From: Haloactinopolyspora alba
GTDB taxonomy: Bacteria; Actinomycetota; Actinomycetes; Jiangellales; Jiangellaceae
Direction of reading: 5' to 3'
Assembly (NCBI RefSeq): GCF_003014555.1
Contig: NZ_PYGE01000008.1
Span: forward strand, 62,001-126,000
DNA: 64,000 nt
Both the position numbers and the translations under genes were made by a program. Below, piece by piece: positions 33,946 to 42,990 of this stretch. A model generated the notes under the pieces. That model had not been told where the DNA came from. It did not search any database and saw only the letters and a program-made list of their open reading frames with translations. The number at the start of each line of letters is the position of its first letter. Position 1 is the first letter of the stretch.

Positions 33946-35095
33946 CGATCACTCCGCGGATGTAGTCGGCGGCGTGCCAGGCCCGCTCCCGCAGCACCGG
34001 AAGGTCGTCGCCGCAGGCGGTCACGTGCCCGACCTTGCGGCCCGGCCGCACGCCCTTGCCGTACCAGTGCACCCGCAGCTCCGGATCCCGGGCCATGACA
34101 TGACGGTAGGTGGGATAGACGTCCGGCAGGTCACCGCCGAGGACGTTCACCATGACGGTGTACGGCGCGCGGGCGGCCGGGGAACCCAGCGGCAGGTCCA
34201 GAACCGCGCGCAGATGGTTCTCGAACTGGCTGGTCACCGCACCGTCGATGGTCCAGTGCGCGGAGTTGTGCGGCCGCATCGCCAGCTCGTTGACCAGCAG
34301 CCGCCCGTCCGTCGTCTCGAACATCTCGACCGCCAGCACACCGACGACGTCCAGCTCGGCGGCGACGGTCAGCGCGATGTGCTGAGCCCGGGCGGCGAGC
34401 TCGCCGTCCAGCCCGGGTGCCGGCGCCACGACCTCGACGCAGATCCCGTCGCGCTGCACGGACTCGACGACGGGATAGGCCACCGCCTGCCCGTGCGGCG
34501 AGCGGGCGATCACCGCGGACAGCTCACGTGCGTAGTCGACGTGTTCCTCGGCCAGCACCGGCACGCCCGCGCGGAACGGCTCGGCGACGGCCTCGGCCGG
34601 CGTGTCCGCGTCGACCGGCCAGACGCCCTTGCCGTCGTAACCGCCACGTGTGGTCTTGAGCACGATCCGCGGGCCGAGCTCGGCGACCGCCGCGGCGACG
34701 TCGTCCGGCCCGGTGACGACACGGTGTCTCGGGCAGGGCACGCCCAGTGCACCCAGCCGCGCCCGCATGACGCCCTTGTCCTGAGCGTGCAGCAATGCAC
34801 CCGACCCCGGACGGACGGGGACGCCGGCGGTCTCCAGCGCGGTCAGGTGCTCTGGCGGCACGTGCTCGTGATCGAACGTCAGCACGTCACATCCGTCGGC
34901 GAAGGCACGCAGATCGGCGTACGACTTCTCGTCGGCCACCACCGGACCGTTGACCACCTGGGCCGCGGACTCCTGCGCCGAGGCGGCGAGCACCGACAAC
35001 CGGACCCCGAGCGTCAGGGCGGCCGGTTGTGTCATCCGGGCAAGCTGCCCGCCGCCCACCATGCCGACCACGGGCCACGTCGCTTCGTCTCCCAC
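33938..35095 (-). CDS. purK: N5-carboxyaminoimidazole ribonucleotide synthase
   Basis: A 385-residue ATP-grasp enzyme making N5-CAIR from AIR, ATP and bicarbonate. Visible features: [12 protein letters not shown] at the N-terminus, [22 protein letters not shown] (ATP binding), [20 protein letters not shown], and [18 protein letters not shown] near the metal site. I start at GTG 35095, eleven residues before the GGGQLARM motif; upstream sequence is not coding. Followed by purE in an eight-base overlap. Confidence 0.95.
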   Translation of the reverse strand: MGDEATWPVVGMVGGGQLARMTQPAALTLGVRLSVLAASAQESAAQVVNGPVVADEKSYADLRAFADGCDVLTFDHEHVPPEHLTALETAGVPVRPGSGALLHAQDKGVMRARLGALGVPCPRHRVVTGPDDVAAAVAELGPRIVLKTTRGGYDGKGVWPVDADTPAEAVAEPFRAGVPVLAEEHVDYARELSAVIARSPHGQAVAYPVVESVQRDGICVEVVAPAPGLDGELAARAQHIALTVAAELDVVGVLAVEMFETTDGRLLVNELAMRPHNSAHWTIDGAVTSQFENHLRAVLDLPLGSPAARAPYTVMVNVLGGDLPDVYPTYRHVMARDPELRVHWYGKGVRPGRKVGHVTACGDDLPVLRERAWHAADYIRGVIDE

Positions 35096-35227
35096 GAGGG
35101 ACGAGGGTACGTGACGGCCGTTGCCGGACCGTCGGCCAGTCCGGATGCCGCCAGCATCCGCGCAGGTCAACGCGCTGGCCCAGCGGCCAGTAGGACGAAA
35201 GTCGCATTGTGGCTTACCCTTGGCCGC

Positions 35228-35755
35228 GTGCTCGAGACCGCGCCGCCGCCGCGCCGCACCTCGCGACTGCTGGGTGCGGCGACGCGTGTTTGGTACGGCC
35301 TGCACCACCTGATCCGCGAGGCCACCAAATTCGCCACCGTGGGCGGCGTCGGCTTCGTCGTCGACCTGGTGATCTTCAACGCGCTGCTGTTCAGCGGCGC
35401 CGACGGCCGCGGGCCGCTGCACGACTCCCCGCTGTGGGCCAAGACCGTCTCGGTCGCCGCCGCCACCGCCGTGACCTTCACCGGCAACCGGCTGTGGACG
35501 TTCCGGCACCGCGCCCGTACCGGGCTGGCCCGCGAGTACTCGCTGTTCTTCCTGCTCAACGGGATCGGCCTCGGCATCGCGCTGGGGTGCCTCGGCTTCT
35601 CCCGCTACGTGCTGGGCCTGTCCGGCCCGCTCGCGGACAACATCGCGGCCAACGTGGTCGGACTCGGCCTCGGCACGCTGTTCCGGTTCTGGTCCTACCG
35701 CACGTGGGTGTTCCCGTCCCACGAGTCGCGCCGCCCGGCCACCGACTCGGCCTGA
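35228..35755 (+). CDS. GtrA-family membrane protein
   Basis: A 175-residue protein with four predicted helices of the GtrA fold (FATVGGVGFVVDLVIFNALL; AKTVSVAAATAVTFTGNRLW; FFLLNGIGLGIALGCLGFSR; NVVGLGLGTLFRFWSYRTWV). GtrA proteins help move lipid-linked sugars across the membrane or contribute to cell-wall polysaccharide decoration. Start GTG at 35228, divergent from purK, with no ribosome binding site and a TTACCC hexamer a dozen bases upstream, so it may be leaderless. The C-terminus FRFWSYRTWVFP is typical. Confidence 0.88.
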   Translation: MLETAPPPRRTSRLLGAATRVWYGLHHLIREATKFATVGGVGFVVDLVIFNALLFSGADGRGPLHDSPLWAKTVSVAAATAVTFTGNRLWTFRHRARTGLAREYSLFFLLNGIGLGIALGCLGFSRYVLGLSGPLADNIAANVVGLGLGTLFRFWSYRTWVFPSHESRRPATDSA

Positions 35756-35765
35756 GGCAGCGGCG

Positions 35766-36698
35766 TCACGCCGAGGCCGTCGGCGCCGTGGTTCTGGTCC
35801 GGGGCCCGGCCCGCAGCACCTGCGACGGCAGCTGCCGCCCCATCAGACGCTCGGCCAGGCCGGCGACCTCGATCAGCGCTTCGAGGTCGACGCCGGTGTC
35901 GATGCCCATGTCCTCGAGCATGTACACGAGCTCCTCGGAGGCGATGTTGCCGGACGCCCCGGGTGCGTACGGGCAGCCGCCCAGCCCGCCCACCGACGCG
36001 TCGAAGTCGTCGACGCCGAGCTGCAGCGCCGCGTACACGTTCGCCAGCCCGGTGCCGCGGGTGTTGTGGAAGTGCAGGCCAAGGGGCATACCGGGCAGGG
36101 CCGATCGGGTTTCGCCGACCAGCCGCGTCACCCGCGTCGGGGTGGCCATGCCGGTCGTGTCGCCGTAGGCGAGCGAGTCGACGCCGGCCGCAGCACCACC
36201 GCGCGCCACCCGCAGCACCTGCTCGACGCTGACATCTCCCTCGTACGGGCATCCCCACGCCGTCGACACGATCAGTTGCAGCGTGGCACCGCCGGCGTGC
36301 ACGAGCTCGGCGAGCTCGGCCAGCTCACCGACCGACTCGTCGGTGGAGCGATTGACGTTCGCCCGGTTGTGCGTGTCGGACGCCGACACCACCACCTCGA
36401 GGTCGGTGAACCCGGCGGCCAGGGCTCGCTGGGCTCCGCGCACGTTCGGCACGAGCGCCGAGTACGTGACGTCGGGTGCGACGGTGACCTGGCGCCAGAC
36501 GTCGTCGGCGTCGGCCATTTGCGGAATGGCACGCGGGTGCACGAACGACACCGCCTCGATGCGGCGCACGCCGGTCCGCGACAGCGCGTCGATCAGCTCC
36601 ACCTTGGCCGCGGTAGGGACGGGGTCCTCGCTCTGCAGGCCGTCGCGCGGGCCTACCTCGCGCATGCTCACCCGCTGCGGTAGCTCGTTCATCGTCAC
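35766..36698 (-). CDS. mvaB: Hydroxymethylglutaryl-CoA lyase
   Basis: A 310-residue TIM-barrel enzyme that splits HMG-CoA to acetoacetate and acetyl-CoA, the last step of leucine degradation. It has MREVGPRDGLQ (R18, D19), the HFHN metal motif (H209, H211), and the signature GGLGGCPYAPGASGN with the catalytic C242. Starts with a GTG overlapping the enoyl-CoA hydratase stop (GTGA); an ATG two codons later is possible. The other leucine-pathway genes lie 18 kb away at 54-60 kb, so the pathway is split. Confidence 0.93.
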   Translation of the reverse strand: MTMNELPQRVSMREVGPRDGLQSEDPVPTAAKVELIDALSRTGVRRIEAVSFVHPRAIPQMADADDVWRQVTVAPDVTYSALVPNVRGAQRALAAGFTDLEVVVSASDTHNRANVNRSTDESVGELAELAELVHAGGATLQLIVSTAWGCPYEGDVSVEQVLRVARGGAAAGVDSLAYGDTTGMATPTRVTRLVGETRSALPGMPLGLHFHNTRGTGLANVYAALQLGVDDFDASVGGLGGCPYAPGASGNIASEELVYMLEDMGIDTGVDLEALIEVAGLAERLMGRQLPSQVLRAGPRTRTTAPTASA

Positions 36699-37480
36699 TC
36701 ACCCGGCCAATCCGGACGCCTCTTCTCGTTGAACGCGGCGACCCCTTCCTTTCTATCCCCGCTGAACGCGGTGGTGCGCCATGCGGCGTCCTCGATCTCC
36801 AGCCCCGCCCGCAGATCTGCGTCGAACCCGAGGCGCATGGCGCGCTTGGAGCTGCGTACGCCGACGGGCGAGTGCGCGGCCACCGTGGCCGCCAGCTCGA
36901 GCGCGGTGTCCCGAGCCCCGCCCGGCGGCACCAGCCGGTCGGCGAGCCCCAGCCGGTACGCCTCCGCCGCGTCCATCCGCCGCGCGGTGAACACCAGGTC
37001 GGCGGCGCGCGACCACCCGAGTCTGCGGGTCAGCAGCTGGGTACCGCCCCCACCCGGGATGACGCCGACCGACACCTCCGGCAGCCCCAACGTCGCCGTC
37101 TCGTCCGCGACGATCAGGTCACAGGACAGCGCGAGCTCCAGGCCGCCGCCCAGCGCATGCCCGTGCACCGCGGCGACCGTCGGCACCGGCAGGTCGAGCA
37201 CGCCGGTGAACGCCGCGCGGAACACCGGGCGCTGGCGGCGCAGACCGTCGTCGTCCAGCGTGTTGCGCTCCTTGAGGTCCGCGCCGACGCAGAACGCCCG
37301 GTCGGAGGCCGACGAGACGACGACGGCGCGCACGGTGGCGTCGTCGGCGAGCGTCGCGGTGGCCGCCGCGATGGCTCGGGCGTGCTCGGTGGAGATCGCG
37401 TTCAGCGCCTCGGCGCGGTCGAGGACCAGCTCGGCCACACCCGGCGCGTCGTCGGGCCGGAGGATCGTCACGCTGTTCAC
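36695..37480 (-). CDS. Enoyl-CoA hydratase/isomerase (possibly methylglutaconyl-CoA hydratase)
   Basis: A 261-residue crotonase-fold protein: SDRAFCVGADLKERN (first oxyanion-hole segment), GHALGGGLELALSCDLIVAD (second) and LPEVSVGVIPGGGGTQLLTR carrying the catalytic Glu region (E in LPEVS and a Gly-rich loop). Coupling to HMG-CoA lyase by a 4-base overlap suggests it hydrates 3-methylglutaconyl-CoA to HMG-CoA. Start GTG 37480 gives MNSVTILRPDDAPG; another GTG nine bases inside is possible. Confidence 0.88.
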   Translation of the reverse strand: MNSVTILRPDDAPGVAELVLDRAEALNAISTEHARAIAAATATLADDATVRAVVVSSASDRAFCVGADLKERNTLDDDGLRRQRPVFRAAFTGVLDLPVPTVAAVHGHALGGGLELALSCDLIVADETATLGLPEVSVGVIPGGGGTQLLTRRLGWSRAADLVFTARRMDAAEAYRLGLADRLVPPGGARDTALELAATVAAHSPVGVRSSKRAMRLGFDADLRAGLEIEDAAWRTTAFSGDRKEGVAAFNEKRRPDWPGE

Positions 37481-37695
37481 GCCGGGCAGCGTACGCCGAT
37501 CACTCGGGGCCGGGTCCACGGCGTGTCCCCACTGCTCGTCGTGCCGGTTCCGCGCCCGTCGTGCCGTGGTCGCGCACCGGCCACGCACATAACGAATAGG
37601 TAACCCTCTTTCCAGTTGTTGACACAAAGAGTCACTGGCGGTGTGGTGTAACACGACAGCGCTCGCACATCTCGCTCCCGACAGAGGAGACGCTC

Positions 37696-40527
37696 ATGCC
37701 CGGACCCTGTCGCCGCCCGCGCCGTGCACCGCTCGCCCGCGCCGCCGCCTCGGCATCCACCGCACTCGTCATGACGGCCGCCCTGCTGACCCAGGCCGCC
37801 CCCGCCTCCGCCGACCAGGTTCCGGTGGGCGCGGGCAGCTACACCACCGACCAGCCGGCCGGCACCAGCGGCCCGAGCGACCTGACCGGCGCCGCGGTCA
37901 CCCCCAAGGTCACGCCGGACTTCGACCAGCCGGTCGCCACCAACGACTGGTGGTCGTCGCTGATCTTCCAGCGCTATCCGGACAACCCGTACGGCGAGAA
38001 CCTGCACGCGCACCCGCTGACGTTCAAGGCGCGCGCGGGCGGACTCGAGATCGGGCACAGCCCGTCGCATCAGATCGTCGGCAACGCCAACAAGTACGAG
38101 TTCCCGCACCGGCCGGACCTCACTCTCGGCATCCAGGGGCTGAACGCCCCCAGCGCCCGGGTGGCCGGCTACAGCGACTGGACCGTCACCACCGACCTGT
38201 CCGACAGCACCCGCACCATGCGCGCGACCATCGGCCAAGGGCTCCCGTTCGCCTACGCCGACATCTCCGGCGGCCCGGCGACCGCGACGTTCACCTCGGC
38301 GCCGCAGGTGTGGCACGACGACGGCTCCACCGTCGGCGTGACGGTCGGGGACACACACTACGCGCTGTTCGCCCCGTCGGGAATCGCCTGGTCGCGTTCC
38401 GGCGAAACGTTCACCGCCGACGGCGCCGGGTACGTCTCCGTCGCCGTCCTCCCCGACCCCGCCGACCTGGCCACGTTCGAGCCGTACGCGTACTCGTTCG
38501 TCACCGGCAGTGAGCTGAGCTACGACTACGACCCGGCAGCCGCCACCCTCACCAGCCTCTACTCCGTCACCACCGAGGCGCGCGAGGGCACGGCCACCGG
38601 CACGCTGCTGGCGCTGTACCCGCACCAGTGGAAGGAGACCACCACCGGGCTGACCGGGCTGCGCTACGCCTCGCCGCGCGGGCCGATGCGGGTGGTCGAG
38701 GGCGGCCACTTCGTCACCGAGCTCACCACCCAGGGCATCCTGCCCAGCCTGCCGACCGTCGACTCCGCCGACCACGACCGGCTGCGGGCGCTCATCGACG
38801 CCGAGCTGAACGCCGACGACCCGTGGAAGGGCGCCGTCGACACCTACTGGACCGGCAAGGCGCTCGGCAGGCTCGCCCAGCTGGTGCCGATAGCCGACTC
38901 GATCGGATACACCGCCGGTCGCGACGGCCTGCTCGACCTGCTCGAGACCCGGATGGAGGACTGGCTGACCGCCGGCGGCGCGGGCGACGACGCCCGGTTC
39001 TACTACGACGCCACCTGGGACACCCTGATCGGCTACCCGTCCAGTTACGGCGCCGACCAGGAGCTCAACGACCACGACTTCCACTACGGCTACTTCGTCA
39101 CAGCTGCTGCGACCATCGGGCGCTACCGCCCCGCGTGGATCTCCGACGACCAGTGGGGACCGATGGTCACCACCGTGCTCAAGGACGCCAACAATCCGGA
39201 CCGCAGCGACACCCGGTTCCCGTGGCTACGCTCGTTCTCGCCGTACGCGGGACACGGGTGGGCGTCGGGGCACGCCGGATTCGCCGCCGGCAACAACCAG
39301 GAGTCGTCGTCGGAGGCGATGCACTTCGCCGCCAGCACCGCGGTACTCGGTTCACTGCTGGGCGACGAGCAGATCCGCGACCTCGGCGTGTACATGCACA
39401 CCACGCAGGCCTCGGCGATGAGCCGGTACTGGCAGAACTCCGACGGCGACACGTTCCCGGCCGACTTCGCCCACGACGTGGTCGGCATGGTGTGGGGTGA
39501 CGGCGGCGACTACCGCATCTGGTGGGACGGCAGCGACGAGGAGCACTACGGCATCAACTACCTGCCGATCACCGCCGGCTCCCTCTACCTGGGCTACGAC
39601 CCGCAGCATGCCGCCGAGATGTACGCGTCGCTGGTCGAGCGCCTCGGGCGCGAGCCGCAGGTCTGGCGCGACATCCACTGGGCACAGCGCGCACTGTCGG
39701 ACGGCGACGCGGCCCTGGCGGCGTTCGAGGCGCAGTGGCAGGACTACGAACCGGAGTCGGGCTCGTCCAAGGCGCACACGTACCAGTGGGTGTCCACGCT
39801 CGCCGAGGTGGGCCAGGTGGACACCTCCGTCACCGCGGACACGCCCCACTATGCCGTGTTCTCCGACGGCGCGACCCGCACCCACGTCGCGTTCAACGCC
39901 GGCGACGCCCCGCGCACCGTCACGTTCTCCGACGGCACCACGTTGTCCGTACCGCCGGGACAGCTGGCGACCTCGTCCGGCGCCGGCGGCGATCCCGGTG
40001 ACCCGGGTGATCCCGGTGACCCCGGGGATCCGGGCAACGTCGGCGACGGCACGCTCCACCTGCGCGCCGACCACCTGTCGACACAGCAGCGCACCGTCGC
40101 GTCGACCGTCACCGTCCCCTCCGCCGACGGCGCCAACCACGACGGCACGCCGTACCGGCCCGTCGTCCTGGAGGCGACCGGACTCACCGGAACGCACACC
40201 GGCGACGGCACCGGCTTCACACTGCAGGTCGACTCCGGAGCGAACGTCGGCAACGCGGTCCAGGCGCGGGTGTCGTACGACCTGCAGGGCGACGGCACCT
40301 TCGATCGCGTGGAGACCTACGCCTACTTCGCCACGAACGACCTCCCGGGCTGGGAGGAGTACCGCGACGAGCAGGGGCTGCGGGACGCCTCGGGGTCGTG
40401 GGGCGATCTCGACAGCGGCACGGTCCGGCTGGAGCTCTGGAGCGCCATCGGGAACCAGACCAGCGACGTACTCGCCGACGCACCCGACGACCCGAGCTCG
40501 GTACTGTCGATCCCGTTCACGAGCTGA
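37696..40527 (+). CDS. Secreted GH81 endo-beta-1,3-glucanase with C-terminal glucan-binding domain
   Basis: A 943-residue exported enzyme. Signal peptide to about residue 41 (ending QAAPASA), then the GH81 catalytic region with NDHDFHYGYFV (D459 region, general acid) and NNQESSSEAMHF (E536/E540, base), and PVATNDWWSSLIFQRY near the N-terminus. A short Gly-Asp-Pro repeat linker (about residues 765-781) connects a C-terminal beta domain of 160 residues that resembles a beta-1,3-glucan-binding module. It would attack fungal or plant cell-wall beta-1,3-glucan. A TTGACA (37619-37624) lies upstream but no good -10 at standard spacing. Ends 15 bases before a strong hairpin. Confidence 0.93.
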   Translation: MPGPCRRPRRAPLARAAASASTALVMTAALLTQAAPASADQVPVGAGSYTTDQPAGTSGPSDLTGAAVTPKVTPDFDQPVATNDWWSSLIFQRYPDNPYGENLHAHPLTFKARAGGLEIGHSPSHQIVGNANKYEFPHRPDLTLGIQGLNAPSARVAGYSDWTVTTDLSDSTRTMRATIGQGLPFAYADISGGPATATFTSAPQVWHDDGSTVGVTVGDTHYALFAPSGIAWSRSGETFTADGAGYVSVAVLPDPADLATFEPYAYSFVTGSELSYDYDPAAATLTSLYSVTTEAREGTATGTLLALYPHQWKETTTGLTGLRYASPRGPMRVVEGGHFVTELTTQGILPSLPTVDSADHDRLRALIDAELNADDPWKGAVDTYWTGKALGRLAQLVPIADSIGYTAGRDGLLDLLETRMEDWLTAGGAGDDARFYYDATWDTLIGYPSSYGADQELNDHDFHYGYFVTAAATIGRYRPAWISDDQWGPMVTTVLKDANNPDRSDTRFPWLRSFSPYAGHGWASGHAGFAAGNNQESSSEAMHFAASTAVLGSLLGDEQIRDLGVYMHTTQASAMSRYWQNSDGDTFPADFAHDVVGMVWGDGGDYRIWWDGSDEEHYGINYLPITAGSLYLGYDPQHAAEMYASLVERLGREPQVWRDIHWAQRALSDGDAALAAFEAQWQDYEPESGSSKAHTYQWVSTLAEVGQVDTSVTADTPHYAVFSDGATRTHVAFNAGDAPRTVTFSDGTTLSVPPGQLATSSGAGGDPGDPGDPGDPGDPGNVGDGTLHLRADHLSTQQRTVASTVTVPSADGANHDGTPYRPVVLEATGLTGTHTGDGTGFTLQVDSGANVGNAVQARVSYDLQGDGTFDRVETYAYFATNDLPGWEEYRDEQGLRDASGSWGDLDSGTVRLELWSAIGNQTSDVLADAPDDPSSVLSIPFTS

Positions 40528-40542
40528 TCGCTACTGCCCGTC

Positions 40543-40601
40543 CCCCATGATCATCGGCACTTTCCCGCCATATAGCCAGGAAAGTGCCGATGATCATGGG
40601 G
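40543..40601. terminator. Perfect 23-bp hairpin between convergent genes
   Basis: Arms at 40543-40565 and 40579-40601 are exactly complementary, with a 13-base loop; the core reads TGATCATCGGCACTTTCC. It lies between the GH81 gene and the convergent nucleotidyltransferase gene, whose stop codon (40594-40596) is inside the right arm. It may serve as a bidirectional terminator; the length and perfection also suit a dispersed repeat. Confidence 0.8.
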
Positions 40602-41304
40602 AGGTGGCACCGATGTCCTTGGCGGCCTCGCTGACGTCCTTGGGCGTGTCGATGGCCCGCCAGTAACCCTCGATCGGGAACCCCGCGAGCCGGCGCTGCT
40701 TGGCCAGCAGCGGGAACGTACTGCGCTCGTGGTCGCCCACGCCAGGGAGCAGGTCCAGCATCTCGGCGGCGAACACGTAGATGCCGCCGTTGATCGGGTA
40801 CGGCGACGGGGGCGCCTCGACGAAGTCGGCCACTCGCCCGAACTCGTCCACCTCGACCACGCCCCACGGCATCCGCGGCCGGGCCAGCCCGATGGTGGCC
40901 ACCGCGTGCCGCTCCACGTGGTGCGCCGCCATGGCCTGCAGGTCGAAGCGGGTCCAGATGTCGCTGTTGAGCGCGAACCAGGTGTGCTCGGGCTCGGGCA
41001 GGTGCGAACCGGCGAACTTCAGCCCGCCACCGCGGCCAAGCGGTTCCTCTTCCACGACGACCCGCACGCGCAGCGGCTGACCGGCGGCGGCCAGATGGTC
41101 GGACAGGACATCGCTGAGATGCCCGGCGGACACGATGACGTCACGCACCCCGGCCTCGGCCAACCACTCGATCTGGTGGTCGATGATGCAGCGCCCGGCG
41201 ATCTCGATCATGGCCTTGGGGACGGTGTCGGTGTACGGTCGCAGCCGCGAGCCCGTCCCACCGGCCAAGATCACTGCCTGTCGCACCGCCGCCGCGCTCG
41301 CCAT
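40594..41304 (-). CDS. Sugar-1-phosphate nucleotidyltransferase
   Basis: A 236-residue enzyme of the glucose-1-phosphate thymidylyl/mannose-1-phosphate guanylyltransferase fold: QAVILAGGTGSRLRPYTDTV (nucleotide binding), VPKAMIEIAGRCIIDHQIEW, ALNSDIWTRFDL (metal Asp) and EAPPSPYPINGGIYVF. It makes an NDP-sugar from NTP and a sugar-1-phosphate; sugar and nucleotide cannot be assigned. No glycosyltransferase genes are adjacent. The final residues and stop are formed by the hairpin described separately, so the last three codons may have been set by that element. Confidence 0.87.
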   Translation of the reverse strand: MASAAAVRQAVILAGGTGSRLRPYTDTVPKAMIEIAGRCIIDHQIEWLAEAGVRDVIVSAGHLSDVLSDHLAAAGQPLRVRVVVEEEPLGRGGGLKFAGSHLPEPEHTWFALNSDIWTRFDLQAMAAHHVERHAVATIGLARPRMPWGVVEVDEFGRVADFVEAPPSPYPINGGIYVFAAEMLDLLPGVGDHERSTFPLLAKQRRLAGFPIEGYWRAIDTPKDVSEAAKDIGATSP

Positions 41305-41382
41305 GCCGCGGACCTTACCGGAATGCGATCGCCGCCGATCGATGCCGTCCCCGCCGCGCCCGGCGCATGGTGCGATCCGTCG

Positions 41383-42387
41383 TCAGCGGCGGGCGCTCAC
41401 GGTGTACGTCGACACGGCGCCGAGCCCGCGCACCGTCGTCGGTGGCAGCGCACGCAGCGCGAAGCGCGTGTTGTCCGACAGCTCGTCGGCGGTCGCCTCG
41501 TCGACCATCACGGTGTTCCGTTCGGCCACCGCGGTCAGCCGGGCGGCCAGGTTCGTCGGCGTGCCGAACACGTCACCCAGCCGCGCGACGACGGGCCCGG
41601 TCGCGATGCCGACACGGATGTCCGGCAGCTCGGGGTTGTCGCCGATCTCCGCCACGAGCCGGCAGCCGATCTCCGCGGCGGTCTGCGGGCTCTCCGCGAC
41701 GAAGACGACCTCGTCGCCCAGCGTCTTCACCACCCGGCCGCCACTGCCGAAGATGACGTCGTTCGTCGTGGCCTCGAACCGCTCGACCAGCTCGCCGAGG
41801 TCCTCGACACTGAGCCCGCGGGACAGCCGGGTGAACGACACCAGATCGGCGAATCCGACGGACGCGGGCGCCGCCAGCAGCGGAGCCTCCCCGATCCGCC
41901 CGATCGCGACCAGCCGGTTCACCGACGCGGCCAGCTTTCGGCGCCAAGCATAGATCAGCAGCCGTTCGAACTCCGGCAGCAGCTTCTGCGCCACCAGGTA
42001 CCCGGAGGTGAGCCGGCTACCGGTGCCCTTGTTCCCGGCCTCGGCCTCCTCGACGATCTCGGCCAGCGTCTCGACGTGCCACTCGGCCAGCCGCCCGGTC
42101 ATCCGGCCCAGCGCACGCACCATCTGCACGGCGGTGGCCTCGTCCACGACGCTGTCGCGGACCAGGTCGGCGACGGCTCGCAACGCCTCCATGTCCCACA
42201 CGGTGAAGGCCTGCTCGTCGCCGACATCGGGGAATCCGAGCGCGCGCCAGTACCGCTGCGCCTCGGCGACGCTCAGCCCGGCGCCCTCGGCGACCTGCTC
42301 GCGGGTGTAACGGCGGGTGGCGCCGAGCAGCAGCCGTTCCAGTTCGTCGGGCGTGGGACGCCGCGACGGGTCAGGGGGAATGGTCAC
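41383..42387 (-). CDS. Class III adenylate/guanylate cyclase with N-terminal regulatory domain (Rv1264-like)
   Basis: A 334-residue soluble cyclase. The first 165 residues are helical and resemble the autoinhibitory, pH-sensing part of mycobacterial Rv1264 (TRRYTREQVAEGAGLSVAEA). The catalytic domain shows metal ligands D181 (VGFADLVSF) and D225 (KTLGDEVVF), substrate-specifying K221 and D272 and transition-state N279 and R283 (GTPTNLAARL). All catalytic residues are present, so it should be an active homodimeric adenylyl cyclase. Start GTG at 42387; it follows a PH-domain protein gene by 16 bases and is probably co-transcribed. Confidence 0.9.
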   Translation of the reverse strand: MTIPPDPSRRPTPDELERLLLGATRRYTREQVAEGAGLSVAEAQRYWRALGFPDVGDEQAFTVWDMEALRAVADLVRDSVVDEATAVQMVRALGRMTGRLAEWHVETLAEIVEEAEAGNKGTGSRLTSGYLVAQKLLPEFERLLIYAWRRKLAASVNRLVAIGRIGEAPLLAAPASVGFADLVSFTRLSRGLSVEDLGELVERFEATTNDVIFGSGGRVVKTLGDEVVFVAESPQTAAEIGCRLVAEIGDNPELPDIRVGIATGPVVARLGDVFGTPTNLAARLTAVAERNTVMVDEATADELSDNTRFALRALPPTTVRGLGAVSTYTVSARR

Positions 42388-42403
42388 CGGGTTCCGTGCC
42401 GCC

Positions 42404-42913
42404 TCACTGCCGCTCGTCCTCGTCGTGCGCCTCACGCACCAGCTCGCTCAGCCGTAGCTTCACCTCGTACACCCGCGGGACGTCACGCAGCCGCACCTGC
42501 CCCTGCTCGCTGGCCGCCGAGACCACCAGTGTGCCGCACCGCAGGATGCGGTCGTTCAGGTTCCTCTCGTGGGCGACGTCGTTGATGACGCGCAGCGGGA
42601 TGTCACGGCCGGTCCGGGTGAGGATGCCACGGCGGGTGAGCAGCCGTTCGCTGGTCACCGTGTAGGTCGTGGTCAACCAGGCCAGGAACGGCCACACGAC
42701 CCACCCGATCAGGACGACGACGCCGACGACGAGGATCGCCCAGCGCCCGACGGTGCCTATCGTCTCGTCGTCGGGCAGCGCGCCCAGGCCGAACCCGATA
42801 CCGGCGGCGAGCAGCAACAACACCACGACCGGCAGGATCAGCGCTTTGGCGTGCGTGCGCAGGTGGTAGATGACCTGCTCGTCGTCACTGAGGTACTTCT
42901 CCGCAAACCCCAT
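42404..42913 (-). CDS. PH (bPH2-like) domain membrane protein
   Basis: A 169-residue protein: short cytosolic N-terminus (KYLSDDEQVIYHLRTHAKAL), two hydrophobic helices (about 26-45 and 58-80), then a bacterial PH domain (YTVTSERLLTRRGILTRTGR, DIPLRVINDVAHERNLNDRI, GTLVVSAASEQGQVRLRDVP). This arrangement is common in actinobacteria; function is unknown. It probably shares a transcript with the cyclase gene downstream. Confidence 0.87.
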   Translation of the reverse strand: MGFAEKYLSDDEQVIYHLRTHAKALILPVVVLLLLAAGIGFGLGALPDDETIGTVGRWAILVVGVVVLIGWVVWPFLAWLTTTYTVTSERLLTRRGILTRTGRDIPLRVINDVAHERNLNDRILRCGTLVVSAASEQGQVRLRDVPRVYEVKLRLSELVREAHDEDERQ

Positions 42914-42990
42914 GGGCGAATCCTGGCACGACGACGTGCCGATCGGGTGAACGACGGCGCTGCGACGTGGCTCTGACGCCGGTGGCGGGC

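Noticed and set aside
37619-37652. Standard promoter for the GH81 gene using TTGACA and TGTAAC
   Set aside because: Spacer of 22 bases is too long, and no better -10 occurs at 16-18.
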